From Faecalibacterium longum CLA-AA-H243 (GTDB lineage: Bacteria; Bacillota; Clostridia; Oscillospirales; Ruminococcaceae): a stretch of 64,000 nt of DNA. The notes below the pieces were generated by a model, which was not told the origin of the DNA, made no database searches, and saw only the letters and a list, made by a program, of their open reading frames with translations. The stretch lies in the NCBI RefSeq assembly GCF_020687245.1, contig NZ_JAJEQG010000005.1, positions 47,519-111,518 of the forward strand. Direction: 5' to 3'. This document shows, piece after piece, positions 31,769 to 40,253 of the stretch; the stretch's first letter is position 1, and the number at the start of each line of letters is the position of its first letter. The translations under genes and the position numbers were made by a program.

Positions 31769-32748
31769 AAGCCAGACAGTCCAGCGTTTCTATTACCTAC
31801 GACGGCAAGGCCGCATCCGTCCTCAATCTTAACAAAACGGCGTTCACTTACACTGACCCTGCCAGCGGCGAAGCAGACAGCCTCGACATCACGTTCTTTG
31901 AGCGCAGCGCTTCCGCCGTCAGCGGTGGCAAGGTGGAGGTAAACAAACCGCTTTCCGCCACCATCGCCCTCACGAACTGGGCAGCCCAGGGCGACAACCG
32001 CACCCTCGACTGCGGCGACTTCATCGTTGACAAGGTTTCATATTCAGGCTGGCCGTGGACAGGCACCGTGAAAGCGGTATCTGTTCCGGCTAACACTGGA
32101 TTCCGGCAGACCAAACGCACAAAGGTGTGGGAAAAGGCCACCGTGCAGAAAATCGGCCAGGAGATTGCCTCCAATGCAGGCATAGAACTGCTCTGGGATG
32201 TGGAGGGCGACGACCCGCAGATCACGACCCTTGAACAGTCCGAAACCACAGACTGCGAGTTTTACATGAACCTCTGCAAGACCTACGGCCTGAGCATGAA
32301 GGTCTACTCCAACAAGATTGTGGTCTACAGCCGGACAGAGTACAAGAAAAAGGATGCCGTTTGCACTATCTACCCGCACCAAATCCTTTCTTGGAGCTGG
32401 AGCCAGAACCTCGCTGGAACCTATACCGGCGGTGAGTACACCTATACCCAGCCCAAGACCAACAAGGAAATAAAGGTCACCCTTGGCACCGCAGACCGGC
32501 TGCTCAAGATGACCGGCAAGGCCGACGATGAAGCCGATGCACAAAAGAAGTTGCAGGCGGGAATTGATGAAGCCAACCACGGAGCAACGAAGCTCAGTCT
32601 GACCGTCAAGGGCAAGCTCCTTGTTTCCGGCCAGAACGTGGAAGTTTCCCTTGGAGCGCTCTCCGGGAAATACTTCACCGACACCACCACCCACAACCTC
32701 GGTTCCAGCGGCTACACGACAGACCTTGAACTTTCACTTATAGAGTAG
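31765..32748 (+). CDS. Tail hub protein gpD (late control D family)
   Basis: About 327 residues from ATG 31765, with GGAGGACAGG upstream. The family of P2 gpD forms the trimeric hub between tube and spike (gp27-like). The features are an N-terminal beta-barrel, the conserved ILSWSWSQN patch and C-terminal TKLSLTVKGKLLVSGQNVEV. Its place between X and V is standard. Confidence 0.9.
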   Translation: MKARQSSVSITYDGKAASVLNLNKTAFTYTDPASGEADSLDITFFERSASAVSGGKVEVNKPLSATIALTNWAAQGDNRTLDCGDFIVDKVSYSGWPWTGTVKAVSVPANTGFRQTKRTKVWEKATVQKIGQEIASNAGIELLWDVEGDDPQITTLEQSETTDCEFYMNLCKTYGLSMKVYSNKIVVYSRTEYKKKDAVCTIYPHQILSWSWSQNLAGTYTGGEYTYTQPKTNKEIKVTLGTADRLLKMTGKADDEADAQKKLQAGIDEANHGATKLSLTVKGKLLVSGQNVEVSLGALSGKYFTDTTTHNLGSSGYTTDLELSLIE

Positions 32749-32758
32749 GAGGCGCAGA

Positions 32759-33277
32759 ATGGAAACTGTTCGCTTTGGTAAAATTTCCTCGGTGAACTAC
32801 GAAGCCGGAACGGTGCGGGTCGTCTACCACGAAAAGGACGACTGTGTCACAAGCGAGATCCCGCTTCTTAGTTCCGAGTATATGATGCCCGAGGTAGACG
32901 ATGCCGTTCTCGTTCTGCACCTCTCAAACGGCGCAGAAGTAGGCGTTGTCCTTGGCCGTCCTTGGGGCGACGAAAACAAGCCGCCCGAGGGCAGCCAGGG
33001 TCTCTGGCGCAAAGACCTTGACCGGGAAGCCGGGAAAGGGATGCTCCGCTACAAGGGCGGCACCCTCACCATCAAGATGAACAAGGTTGTCCTGGAAGCA
33101 AAAGAACTCACGGTAAAGGCCGAAACGACCATCACCGAGAACACAACTATGAAAAAAGACGCCAATGTGGGCCAGACCTTGACGGCCACAACCGACTGCA
33201 TCGGCGGCGGGAAAAGCCTCAAGAGCCATACCCACACAAGCGCCGCACCTGGCAGCCCGACCTCTCCCACAAACTAA
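32759..33277 (+). CDS. Baseplate assembly protein V (spike)
   Basis: A 172-residue gpV-type spike protein. An N-terminal OB fold (IPLLSSEYMMPEVDDAVLVLHL region) with GVVLGRPWGDENKPP is followed by a repetitive beta-helix-like segment and a tip with SHTHTSAAPGSPT. It pierces the cell envelope on contraction. Confidence 0.9.
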   Translation: METVRFGKISSVNYEAGTVRVVYHEKDDCVTSEIPLLSSEYMMPEVDDAVLVLHLSNGAEVGVVLGRPWGDENKPPEGSQGLWRKDLDREAGKGMLRYKGGTLTIKMNKVVLEAKELTVKAETTITENTTMKKDANVGQTLTATTDCIGGGKSLKSHTHTSAAPGSPTSPTN

Positions 33278-33292
33278 CCCGGAGGTGATTTT

Positions 33293-33703
33293 TTGTTCAT
33301 CGGAACCTTTGGAAGAAAGATCATCTTTCAGGTCAGCGACCTGGCCGTTTTTACTTTCCAGAATGCCACACGGGAAAGCTCCGGGCGCTGGACGACCCAC
33401 GAAGGGCTCAACAGCAAACCGACCCCTGAGTTTCTGGGCGCAGACCTCAAAAAGGGAACGCTGGAAATTCACCTCTCTGCCGCCCTCGGAGTACGCCCCC
33501 GAAAAGTTCTTGATCTGCTGGCCCGCATGGCCGAAACTGGCGAAGTTCAGTATTTGGTGATTGGCTTCCGACCTTTCGGGAGGAACCCCTTCCGGGTCAC
33601 GAAAGTAAGCGAGGCCTGGGACACCGTACTGCGACATGGCGAGCTGGCAAAGGCCACGGTCAACCTTGACCTTGAAGAATACCCGATGGAGGACACCACA
33701 TAA
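33293..33703 (+). CDS. Tail protein U (gpU family)
   Basis: A 136-residue P2 gpU-like protein: RKIIFQVSDLAVFTFQNATRE, GADLKKGTLEIHLSAALGVRPR and YLVIGFRPFGRNPF. TTG 33293 was chosen because GGAGGTGATTT lies just before it. It belongs to the tail tip. Confidence 0.85.
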   Translation: MFIGTFGRKIIFQVSDLAVFTFQNATRESSGRWTTHEGLNSKPTPEFLGADLKKGTLEIHLSAALGVRPRKVLDLLARMAETGEVQYLVIGFRPFGRNPFRVTKVSEAWDTVLRHGELAKATVNLDLEEYPMEDTT

Positions 33704-33990
33704 TGGAAACCACCGCAGTTTACATCGGGGATGAACCCCTGAAAGAAGTAGATGAGCAGGTCGAAACGCTGCTTTCTACCGTTGCCGGAACCATCCCATT
33801 AGACCGCGGTCTCGGCATAGACGACAGCTTCATCGACAAGCCCACAGAGGCCGCCCGGAGCTTGTACGTTGCCGAGGTCGCCGAAAAGATTCCCCGCTAC
33901 ATTCCCACCCTTTCCGTTGACAGCGTGAACTTCACCGCAGCAGCCAACGGCGGAAAGGTGACCGCAAAGGTGGTGCTTACCAATGCCTGA
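33703..33990 (+). CDS. Baseplate protein W (gp25-like)
   Basis: A 95-residue GPW/gp25 family wedge protein. The pattern VETLLSTVAGTIPLDRGLGID and EVAEKIPRYIP are characteristic, although the usual EPR motif is altered here. gp25 holds sheath start and baseplate together. Confidence 0.85.
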   Translation: METTAVYIGDEPLKEVDEQVETLLSTVAGTIPLDRGLGIDDSFIDKPTEAARSLYVAEVAEKIPRYIPTLSVDSVNFTAAANGGKVTAKVVLTNA

Positions 33991-35137
33991 TATTTCCACC
34001 GTTAAAGACCTGCCCGACATTTCGTTCATTGAGTATAAAACCGTGGACGATGTGAAAGCGAACATGGTCGCAGACTACGAAGCGTATATGACAGAGGCCA
34101 CCGGGAAGCCCTACACGCTGCCCAGGGTCTCCCGAGATCGCTTCAAGCTCTACGCCGCAGCCGCCCAAATCTACCAAGCTATGAAGTACGTTGACATCAA
34201 GGGAAAGATGGACACCGTGAAATATAGCGTCGGTGATTTTCTGGATTTGCTCGGCGCTTTCCGCTGCGGAGCTACCCGGAACCAGGCCGCTGCAGCCGTT
34301 ACGACTATCCGCTTCACCCTCTCAGCTGCAAGGGCGTCCGTCACGGCCATCCCGCAAGGAACCCGCATTGCAGCGGGACAGCTTTTCTTTGCAACCTCGG
34401 TATATACCGAGATCCCAGCGGGCGACCTGACTGCCGATATTCCCGCGACGTGCATGACCGCAGGCGAAACCGGCAACGGTCTGGCTCCCGGCGAGCTTAA
34501 AACGCTGGTTGACCCGGTTCCCTACGTTCAGAGCGTAGAGAACACCTCGACTTCCAGCGGCGGCGCCGACAGGGAGAGCGACGAGAGCTTTGCAGCCCGC
34601 ATCTTCATTGCGCCCGGCAAATACTCCACCGCGGGCAGTCGGAACGGCTACGAGTACCATGTGCAGGATTACAGTTCTGCCATCGGCGGCGTTCACGTTT
34701 CGAGCGACCAGGCAGCCGGAACCGTTGAAATTGTTTTTGTCATGGCAGACGGCTCCCTCCCGAGCGCCGAAATGATTTCCGCCATGAGCCAGCACATGAG
34801 CGCAGAAACCCTCCGCCCGATGAACGACCTTGTGACCGTTCGCGCCCCCGCAGAGGTAAAGTATACCGTTTCCCTCACCTACTACATCAACCAAAGCGAC
34901 AACAACCGGGCTGTGGCGATTCAGCAGGCAGTCTCCGCAGCGGTTGACAGCTACGTCGCCTGGCAGCGGAAAATTGGGCGAGACATTAACCCCTCCAAGC
35001 TCCTGGCCCTCGTGATGGGCGCCGGGGCAAAGAGGGCGCAGATCACCGCCCCGATATTCACCGCCATCCCGGCGGACAGTATCGCTGCCATTGACGGCAC
35101 CGCCTCGATCACATACGGAGGCCTTGAGGATGACTGA
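33983..35137 (+). CDS. Baseplate J-like protein
   Basis: A 384-residue baseplate wedge protein. It has AARASVTAIPQGTRIAAGQLFFAT then GETGNGLAPGELKTLVDPV and SGGADRESDESFAARIF, the signature of gpJ/gp6-type proteins. It starts inside the previous gene. The set W-J-I is complete. Confidence 0.93.
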   Translation: MPDISTVKDLPDISFIEYKTVDDVKANMVADYEAYMTEATGKPYTLPRVSRDRFKLYAAAAQIYQAMKYVDIKGKMDTVKYSVGDFLDLLGAFRCGATRNQAAAAVTTIRFTLSAARASVTAIPQGTRIAAGQLFFATSVYTEIPAGDLTADIPATCMTAGETGNGLAPGELKTLVDPVPYVQSVENTSTSSGGADRESDESFAARIFIAPGKYSTAGSRNGYEYHVQDYSSAIGGVHVSSDQAAGTVEIVFVMADGSLPSAEMISAMSQHMSAETLRPMNDLVTVRAPAEVKYTVSLTYYINQSDNNRAVAIQQAVSAAVDSYVAWQRKIGRDINPSKLLALVMGAGAKRAQITAPIFTAIPADSIAAIDGTASITYGGLEDD

Positions 35138-35699
35138 ACTTAAAGACAGCCGCTTCACGGAACTGCTCCCGAGCGACCTGAAGAACGACACGGAAACCCA
35201 GGCGTTTGCTTATGCCGTCAGCAGGCAGGTGCAGCAGATCATCCGCTTCGCCGACGCTGCCTGCATCTATATTGCGATTGACAGCGTCCCGGAACCTGTT
35301 CTCGACCTTCTCGCTGTGGAGCTTCGCACCCCGGTCTATAAGCAGACATACAGCGTTGCCATCAAGCGGGCGCTGGTAAAGGAAAGCCTCATTTTCTACG
35401 ACCAAATGGGAACCCCGGCTGCGGTCAATCGCATCATTGAGGCGGTATTTGGTGTGGGCTATATAAAGGAATGGTGGGAATGCGGATTGCAGCCCCACCA
35501 CTTCAAAGCCTACACCACAAACCCCGCCGTCACTGCAGCCAATGTGCAGGAATTCAAAGAGGTTTTGAACTCCGTGAAGCGGCTTTCCAGTTGGCTCGAC
35601 GAAGTAGTGCTTGACCTCTCCACAGACGCCGCCCAACCCAAGGTTGGATTTTTCGTTCATACCGGCGACATCGTAACGCTCAACAAGGCGACCATGTAA
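35130..35699 (+). CDS. Tail protein I (gpI family)
   Basis: A 189-residue P2 gpI-like protein. It shows LLPSDLKNDTETQAFAYAVSR, LDLLAVELRTPVYKQTY and FGVGYIKEWWE. It links the wedge to the tail fibre. ATG 35130 overlaps the J stop. Confidence 0.88.
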   Translation: MTELKDSRFTELLPSDLKNDTETQAFAYAVSRQVQQIIRFADAACIYIAIDSVPEPVLDLLAVELRTPVYKQTYSVAIKRALVKESLIFYDQMGTPAAVNRIIEAVFGVGYIKEWWECGLQPHHFKAYTTNPAVTAANVQEFKEVLNSVKRLSSWLDEVVLDLSTDAAQPKVGFFVHTGDIVTLNKATM

Positions 35700-35716
35700 G
35701 AAAGGAGGAAGCACAA

Positions 35717-36358
35717 ATGTTTGAAGCCCCTAAACTCACGAACGCAGGCAAAGCCCTTTACTACCGCAACCTCGGCGGCGAAGCACTCAAGATCACAACC
35801 ATGCAACTCGGCGACGGCCAGCTCAGCACCCCCATTGCGACCCTGACCGGCCTCGTTCATTCCGTTGTTTCGATTGATGCAGCGGTAAAGCAGCGCACGG
35901 ACTATGTGGAGGTAAACGCCAAATTTTCCAATGCCGGCCTGAGCGCAGGCTTTTACTGGCGGGAGGTCGGCATCTTCTGTGCAGACCCGGACAACCCGAA
36001 TGACCGCAGCAAGGATATTCTTTACTGCTATCAGAACGCATACGACACCGCAGACTATATCGCCCCCGCAGCAACGGAGCTGGTGGAAAAGAGCGTCACC
36101 ATCCCCATCATCGTAGGCGATGCCACCAACGTGACCTGCACCTTGGACAAGTCCCTCATTTACGCCACCTGGAAAGACCTGCAGGAACACAACGAGAACG
36201 AAGACGCCCATCCATTCATTCAAACGAACCTGAACGAAGTCTATTCGATGCTGGTGAACGGCGAAGTTTGGACGGCGCTCGGAACCAGCGCAGGCGAACG
36301 GCTCTGCACCTCAGACGGCATAGTTCTGCTGGCCAACCGCAAACTGCAACTTATTTGA
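35717..36358 (+). CDS. Tail fibre/collar protein
   Basis: A 213-residue protein with the N-terminal tail-fibre (gpH-like) attachment domain: APKLTNAGKALYYRNLGGE then GFYWREVGIFCADPDN. It is too short to be a full fibre and probably serves as adaptor for the variable protein encoded next. Confidence 0.8.
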   Translation: MFEAPKLTNAGKALYYRNLGGEALKITTMQLGDGQLSTPIATLTGLVHSVVSIDAAVKQRTDYVEVNAKFSNAGLSAGFYWREVGIFCADPDNPNDRSKDILYCYQNAYDTADYIAPAATELVEKSVTIPIIVGDATNVTCTLDKSLIYATWKDLQEHNENEDAHPFIQTNLNEVYSMLVNGEVWTALGTSAGERLCTSDGIVLLANRKLQLI

Positions 36359-36373
36359 TTTGGAGGTAATGCA

Positions 36374-37228
36374 ATGGAAACCCCTGTTCAGAAACCTATT
36401 TCGGAGCTTTCCGAGGCCCTGGAAGCCCTCGGCACGGACAAGCTGCTCATTCAGACCGCCAACGGCACGAAGATCATCCAGGCCAGCATCCTGGCGCCTG
36501 CCCTGCTCTCCCTGCTGGTCGGAGACAGCGCTGCCAGCCATAACGCGATTTATCGTGGCAAGTGCCTTGGCAGCAGCTTCACCTCAGCACAGAGCGCAGC
36601 CATCCGCTCCGGCAAGTTCACCGACCTCTATATCGGCGACTACTGGACAATTAACGGCAGAAACTGGCGCATTGGTGCCCTGGACTACTGGTATCGCTGC
36701 GGCGACACCGACTGCACCACCCACCACGCCCTCATTGTCCCGGACGCTCACCTGTACACCGCAGCCATGAACGCCACCAATACCACGGAGGGTGCATACA
36801 TTGGCAGTCAGATGTACAAGACTGGTCTGGATGAGGCCAAGACCATCGTCAACGCCGCTTTCGGTTCCGACCACATTTTGAACCACCGCGAGCATTTCCA
36901 GAACGCTGTCAGTAACGGCAAGCCCAGCGGTGGCACCTGGTACGATAGTACCGTCGATTTGATGAACGAGGCCATGGTCTACGGCACCCGCCACTTCACC
37001 GCAGTTTCGGACGGCAGCACCGTGCCGAACAACTACACCATTGACAAAAGCCAGTTGCCCCTTTTCCGCTATGCGCCCTGGTTCATCCACGCGCAGCGAG
37101 CCTATTGGTGCTGGTTGAGGGATGTGGTCTCGGCGGCGTCCTTCGCCCACGTCAGCGGCGGCGGGAATTGCACCTACGCCAACGCCTCGTATGTCGGTGG
37201 CGTCCGCCCGGCTTTTGCAATCTACTAA
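36374..37228 (+). CDS. DGR target protein with C-type lectin-like variable end
   Basis: The 284-residue protein has a helical tail-attachment N-terminus (SELSEALEALGTDKLLIQT) and a long C-terminal domain. Its last 35 residues hold the variable repeat and end in GVRPAFAIY, typical of lectin-fold DGR targets. Eleven residues in the repeat (255, 256, 259, 261-263, 267, 269, 273, 275, 280) differ from the template at adenine positions. It is probably the receptor-binding tip. Last in the tail gene order, next to the fibre gene. Confidence 0.95.
   Translation: METPVQKPISELSEALEALGTDKLLIQTANGTKIIQASILAPALLSLLVGDSAASHNAIYRGKCLGSSFTSAQSAAIRSGKFTDLYIGDYWTINGRNWRIGALDYWYRCGDTDCTTHHALIVPDAHLYTAAMNATNTTEGAYIGSQMYKTGLDEAKTIVNAAFGSDHILNHREHFQNAVSNGKPSGGTWYDSTVDLMNEAMVYGTRHFTAVSDGSTVPNNYTIDKSQLPLFRYAPWFIHAQRAYWCWLRDVVSAASFAHVSGGGNCTYANASYVGGVRPAFAIY
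37122..37215 (+). repeat. DGR variable repeat (VR)
   Basis: Ninety-four bases match the template repeat at 37881-37974. All 16 mismatches fall at adenines of the template. Homology ends with the conserved GC block GTCCGCCCGG and a few further bases, the expected place for the initiation of mutagenic homing. It covers residues 250-281. Confidence 0.97.
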
Positions 37229-37234
37229 TCAACC

Positions 37235-37258
37235 ATCCGGCGGCAACTGCCGCCGGAT
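37235..37258 (+). other. Stem-loop just after VR, DGR homing hairpin candidate
   Basis: The sequence forms a perfect stem ATCCGGCGGC with GCCGCCGGAT around a tetraloop, six bases after the stop codon. No T-run follows, so it is not a good terminator. In the Bordetella phage DGR a hairpin in this place aids homing. Confidence 0.75.
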
Positions 37259-37273
37259 AATATGGAGTTAAAA

Positions 37274-37861
37274 ATGTCAGAAGTTCCTAAAGGCAGGCGC
37301 AACCATTCCAAGCTGGAAGCTCAAACGCTCGCGTCCGACATCCGCGGGCAGATCACCACGGAAATCATGGTGACGTTTGGTTACAGCCAAAAGAAATATG
37401 AAGATCATATAAAGGCAATGACCGGCTACATCCAAAACCCCGAGGAAAGAGAAGCAGTCGCCGAAACGATACGCAAGCTGGAAGAAAACTTCGAGGGCTG
37501 GTTTATCGTCAAAGAGCGTGACCGTATGTTCCAACTGGCCTGCGACATTCCCTCGCACCTGCGGGAAGCAAATGCCATCCTCCCCAAAATTTACGACGAG
37601 TATGTGGAACGCCGCCTGCATCTTGACAAAGCAATCGCCTGCTGCTATCGGCTTCAAGATGAATTGCAATACACCGCAACCACCCTCCCATCCGATTACA
37701 ACAAGTTTACCCGCATTGTTCTTGACCTCGACCATGAAGCCAACCTGATAAAGAAGCTTCGACGCTCCGATGAAAAGCGCTTTTCCGATTTGGCGGTGGA
37801 ACCCGCGCAGAAACCTCCACAGGAAGCTCCACCGCCAGAGGAAGCGCAGAAAACCGAATAA
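37274..37861 (+). CDS. DGR accessory protein (Avd-like)
   Basis: A 195-residue helical protein (SEVPKGRRNHSKLEAQ at the start) between target and template, where DGRs carry Avd. Its helices with LHLDKAIACCYRLQDELQYT and LPSDYNKFTRIV, and its positive charge, fit a four-helix-bundle accessory protein that binds template RNA and reverse transcriptase. It is longer than Bordetella Avd, with a Pro/Glu-rich tail (about 175-195). ATG 37274 follows TGGAG; an earlier ATG overlaps that site. Confidence 0.8.
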   Translation: MSEVPKGRRNHSKLEAQTLASDIRGQITTEIMVTFGYSQKKYEDHIKAMTGYIQNPEEREAVAETIRKLEENFEGWFIVKERDRMFQLACDIPSHLREANAILPKIYDEYVERRLHLDKAIACCYRLQDELQYTATTLPSDYNKFTRIVLDLDHEANLIKKLRRSDEKRFSDLAVEPAQKPPQEAPPPEEAQKTE

Positions 37862-37880
37862 GAAATAGGGCAGCCTTTGT

Positions 37881-37974
37881 ATGTGGTCTCGGCGACGAAC
37901 TTCGCCAACGTCAACAACAACGGGAATTGCAACTACAACAACGCCTCGAATGTCAATGGCGTCCGCCCGGATTT
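37881..37974 (+). repeat. DGR template repeat (TR)
   Basis: The 94-base template begins 19 bases after the accessory gene. It contains eleven AAC or AAT codons in the frame that corresponds to the target, the usual bias that allows 15 amino acids without stop codons. Together with the 3' spacer (37975-38110) it is the template RNA. A short open frame over it is not a gene. Confidence 0.97.
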
Positions 37975-38110
37975 CGTAACCGCACATAAAGGGTACAGCC
38001 CGCCTGCGGCAATGCGAAAGGAAAGGCTGTCCTCCTGCGGGCGCTCCGCAGCAAATACGAATCATGACGGCCCCGGTTACGACCGATGAGCCTATCGCGT
38101 GGTTTTTTAC

Positions 38111-39349
38111 ATGAATAATTACTATGATGCAAACGCCTTGTTTGAGGCCGGAACCAAGTCCATCAAGGGAAGCCGTTGGAAATACAGCACACAGCTTTTT
38201 GAGATGAACCAGCTTCTGGAAACGGCCAAACTCCAAAAGGCGTTGATGGAAGGAAAATACCGCCCGGCGGTTGGCAGCAAATTTGTCATAAAAGAGCGGG
38301 GTAAAACCCGGTATATTTCCAGTGCGACCATGCAGGACAAAACCGTGAACCATATCGTTTGCGATAAGGTCTTGACGCCGTACCTGCACAAATACCTCCA
38401 ATACGACAATAGTGCCAGCCAGAAAGGAAAAGGTGTATCCTTCCACCGGCAGCGATTTGAAACGCACCTTCACCAATACTTCAACGAAACAGGCTCGAAT
38501 GAGGGTTATATTCTTCTTTGGGATTATAGCGGCTATTACGCAAACATTCCCCACGAAAAGTGCCTGGCTACCGTCGGCGCCTTTCTTGACCGGGAACCCA
38601 TAGACCCGCTGGAGCGCCAGCTCACAAAAGAGATCATGGCTGCCACCTTTCGGACTTTTGAGATGGACGTTTCCAGGTTCAGCGATAAGGAAGTTGCCGA
38701 GATGTACCGCCGAAAAGTAGACCCGCTTCTCAATGCAGGAGTGCCAGCAGCACAGCTTACAGGCGAAAAGTGGCTCCGCAAAGGCGTGGACATTGGAAAC
38801 CAGCAGTCGCAGGATATAGGGATTCTATACCCATACAGGATAGATAACTTCTGCAAAATCGTCTGCGGCTTCCGGCACTTCGGACGGTATACGGATGATT
38901 CCTATATCATCCACCGCAGCAAGGAAAAGCTGTTGCAGGCTTTCGAGGGAATAAAGAAAATCGCCGCAGAATTCGGCCTTATCATCAACGAGCGCAAGAC
39001 CCGGATTTGCAAGCTCTCGGACACCTACCGCCACCTGCAAATTCAATACTCCTTGACCGCCAGCGGGCGGCTTATTCGCAAGATCAACCCTAAAGCAGTC
39101 ACCCGGGAACGTCGCAGGCTGAAAGCCTACAAGCGCCTCCTGGATGCCGGGCGCATGGCCTATTCCAAAATTGAGGAATCCTTCAAGCCCTGGATTGCCA
39201 GCGTCTACAAGTATATGTCTCGCCAACAAATTCTAGGATTGAGCAGGCTATTCTATGACCTGTTCGGAAAGGCACCAACATGGAAGAAAACGCACGGAAG
39301 CAGCCATGGACGGTTACGCTGGATGATGGCACTGCCATCGGCGGCCTGA
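38111..39349 (+). CDS. DGR reverse transcriptase
   Basis: The 412-residue enzyme has the catalytic first Asp (D138 in DYSGYYANI), the DGR-specific IGNQQSQ motif at 228-234 in place of the QGxxxSP of group II introns, and YTDD at 260-263. It copies the template RNA with errors at adenines. ATG 38111 is preferred; GTG 38099 is possible and neither has a strong ribosome site. The 3' end overlaps the next gene by 70 bases. Confidence 0.97.
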   Translation: MNNYYDANALFEAGTKSIKGSRWKYSTQLFEMNQLLETAKLQKALMEGKYRPAVGSKFVIKERGKTRYISSATMQDKTVNHIVCDKVLTPYLHKYLQYDNSASQKGKGVSFHRQRFETHLHQYFNETGSNEGYILLWDYSGYYANIPHEKCLATVGAFLDREPIDPLERQLTKEIMAATFRTFEMDVSRFSDKEVAEMYRRKVDPLLNAGVPAAQLTGEKWLRKGVDIGNQQSQDIGILYPYRIDNFCKIVCGFRHFGRYTDDSYIIHRSKEKLLQAFEGIKKIAAEFGLIINERKTRICKLSDTYRHLQIQYSLTASGRLIRKINPKAVTRERRRLKAYKRLLDAGRMAYSKIEESFKPWIASVYKYMSRQQILGLSRLFYDLFGKAPTWKKTHGSSHGRLRWMMALPSAA

Positions 39350-39609
39350 CCCTCAGCGGCAACAACTTCATCTCGGACACCGAACTGACCCCGGAGATGT
39401 TCGACGGCAAACTCTCCAAGATCACCGCCACAGACGGCGACAGCACCTTGGAATGGAACAACGCGGAACTGGTGCAGATCACGCACCCGGACAGCCGCTG
39501 GTGGTTTGTCCTGCGGGAGCTTTCGCCCGAGGAACTTTTTAGAGCCACCACCAAGGCGAAGCTGGACTATCTGGCCCTCGTTACCGATACCGACCTGGAG
39601 GATATGTGA
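39280..39609 (+). CDS. Phage protein after the DGR, function unknown
   Basis: A 109-residue acidic protein (PWTVTLDDGTAIGGLTLSGNNF early, then LSPEELFRATTKAKLDYLA). It starts within the end of the reverse transcriptase gene. Proteins like this occur near XkdX and tail genes in Firmicutes phages. No function can be given. Confidence 0.65.
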   Translation: MEENARKQPWTVTLDDGTAIGGLTLSGNNFISDTELTPEMFDGKLSKITATDGDSTLEWNNAELVQITHPDSRWWFVLRELSPEELFRATTKAKLDYLALVTDTDLEDM

Positions 39610-39611
39610 CC

Positions 39612-39761
39612 ATGAACGAACACAGCAAGAAATTCCCTGACATCAAGAGCTACTACGACCTTGGCATCTGGCGCAGCACTACCGTGAAAAAGGTCGTGAA
39701 GAAAGGCTGGATCACTCCCGCCGAATACGAAGAGATTACCGGCGAATCCTACACCGCATAA
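39612..39761 (+). CDS. XkdX-family small phage protein
   Basis: A 49-residue protein: YYDLGIWRSTTVKKVVKKGWITPAEYEEITGE fits the XkdX family (shortened pattern: GIWRSTTVKKVVKKGWITP). It is found at the end of tail operons in Bacillus PBSX-like and related phages. It starts two bases after the previous stop. Confidence 0.85.
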   Translation: MNEHSKKFPDIKSYYDLGIWRSTTVKKVVKKGWITPAEYEEITGESYTA

Positions 39762-39778
39762 AGCCGCCGGGAGGGAAA

Positions 39779-39970
39779 ATGGAAATTCAACTGACCGAGT
39801 TTCTCATTGACACCGTGGAAAAACTTCTTCGTATCGTAAAGCAGCAGAACAGCGCCCTCGCACAGCTTGGAGCCGTAGCCGCAGAGGAACAGCTTCAAGA
39901 GGTGGAGGCCGCCTATTCCGCTGCCGTATACCCTGGCGGGAAGGAGGTGGACAACGCCAATGTGGATTGA
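39779..39970 (+). CDS. Small phage protein
   Basis: A 63-residue helical protein (LIDTVEKLLRIVKQQNSALAQL) before the lysis cassette, with GGGAGGG upstream. It overlaps the next gene by 11 bases. Role unknown. Confidence 0.6.
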   Translation: MEIQLTEFLIDTVEKLLRIVKQQNSALAQLGAVAAEEQLQEVEAAYSAAVYPGGKEVDNANVD

Positions 39971-40238
39971 TGCAGACGCCATCATCAAAGCCGCCGCCTT
40001 TTTAACAGCGCTCGGCGTCCTCGGCGGCGCAGCAGTATCGCTTTATAAAGCGTCCGAGCGGGACAGGAAGCAGAGCGAGATCATCAAAGAGATGATGGAC
40101 GAACAGTCCCTGATTTGCTATGGTCTGCGGGGCGCCCTGCAGGGCCTAATCGAACAGGGCTGCAACGGCCCTTGCAAGGACGCCCTGGAAAAGCTCAACA
40201 AGCATCTGAACCAGGAAGCACACCACAACGATTTGTAA
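39960..40238 (+). CDS. Membrane protein of the lysis region (holin-like candidate)
   Basis: A 92-residue protein with one N-terminal membrane segment (AAAFLTALGVLGGAAVSLY) and a long charged C-terminal helix. It may be a holin partner or spanin-like regulator; similar genes lie beside holins. Confidence 0.6.
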   Translation: MWIDADAIIKAAAFLTALGVLGGAAVSLYKASERDRKQSEIIKEMMDEQSLICYGLRGALQGLIEQGCNGPCKDALEKLNKHLNQEAHHNDL

Positions 40239-40253
40239 ACAGGAGATAAAAAA

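Noticed and set aside
37877..38089. Short frame over the DGR template repeat (about 70 codons)
   Set aside because: It arises because the template copies coding sequence of the target. It has no ribosome site, and the template must act as RNA.
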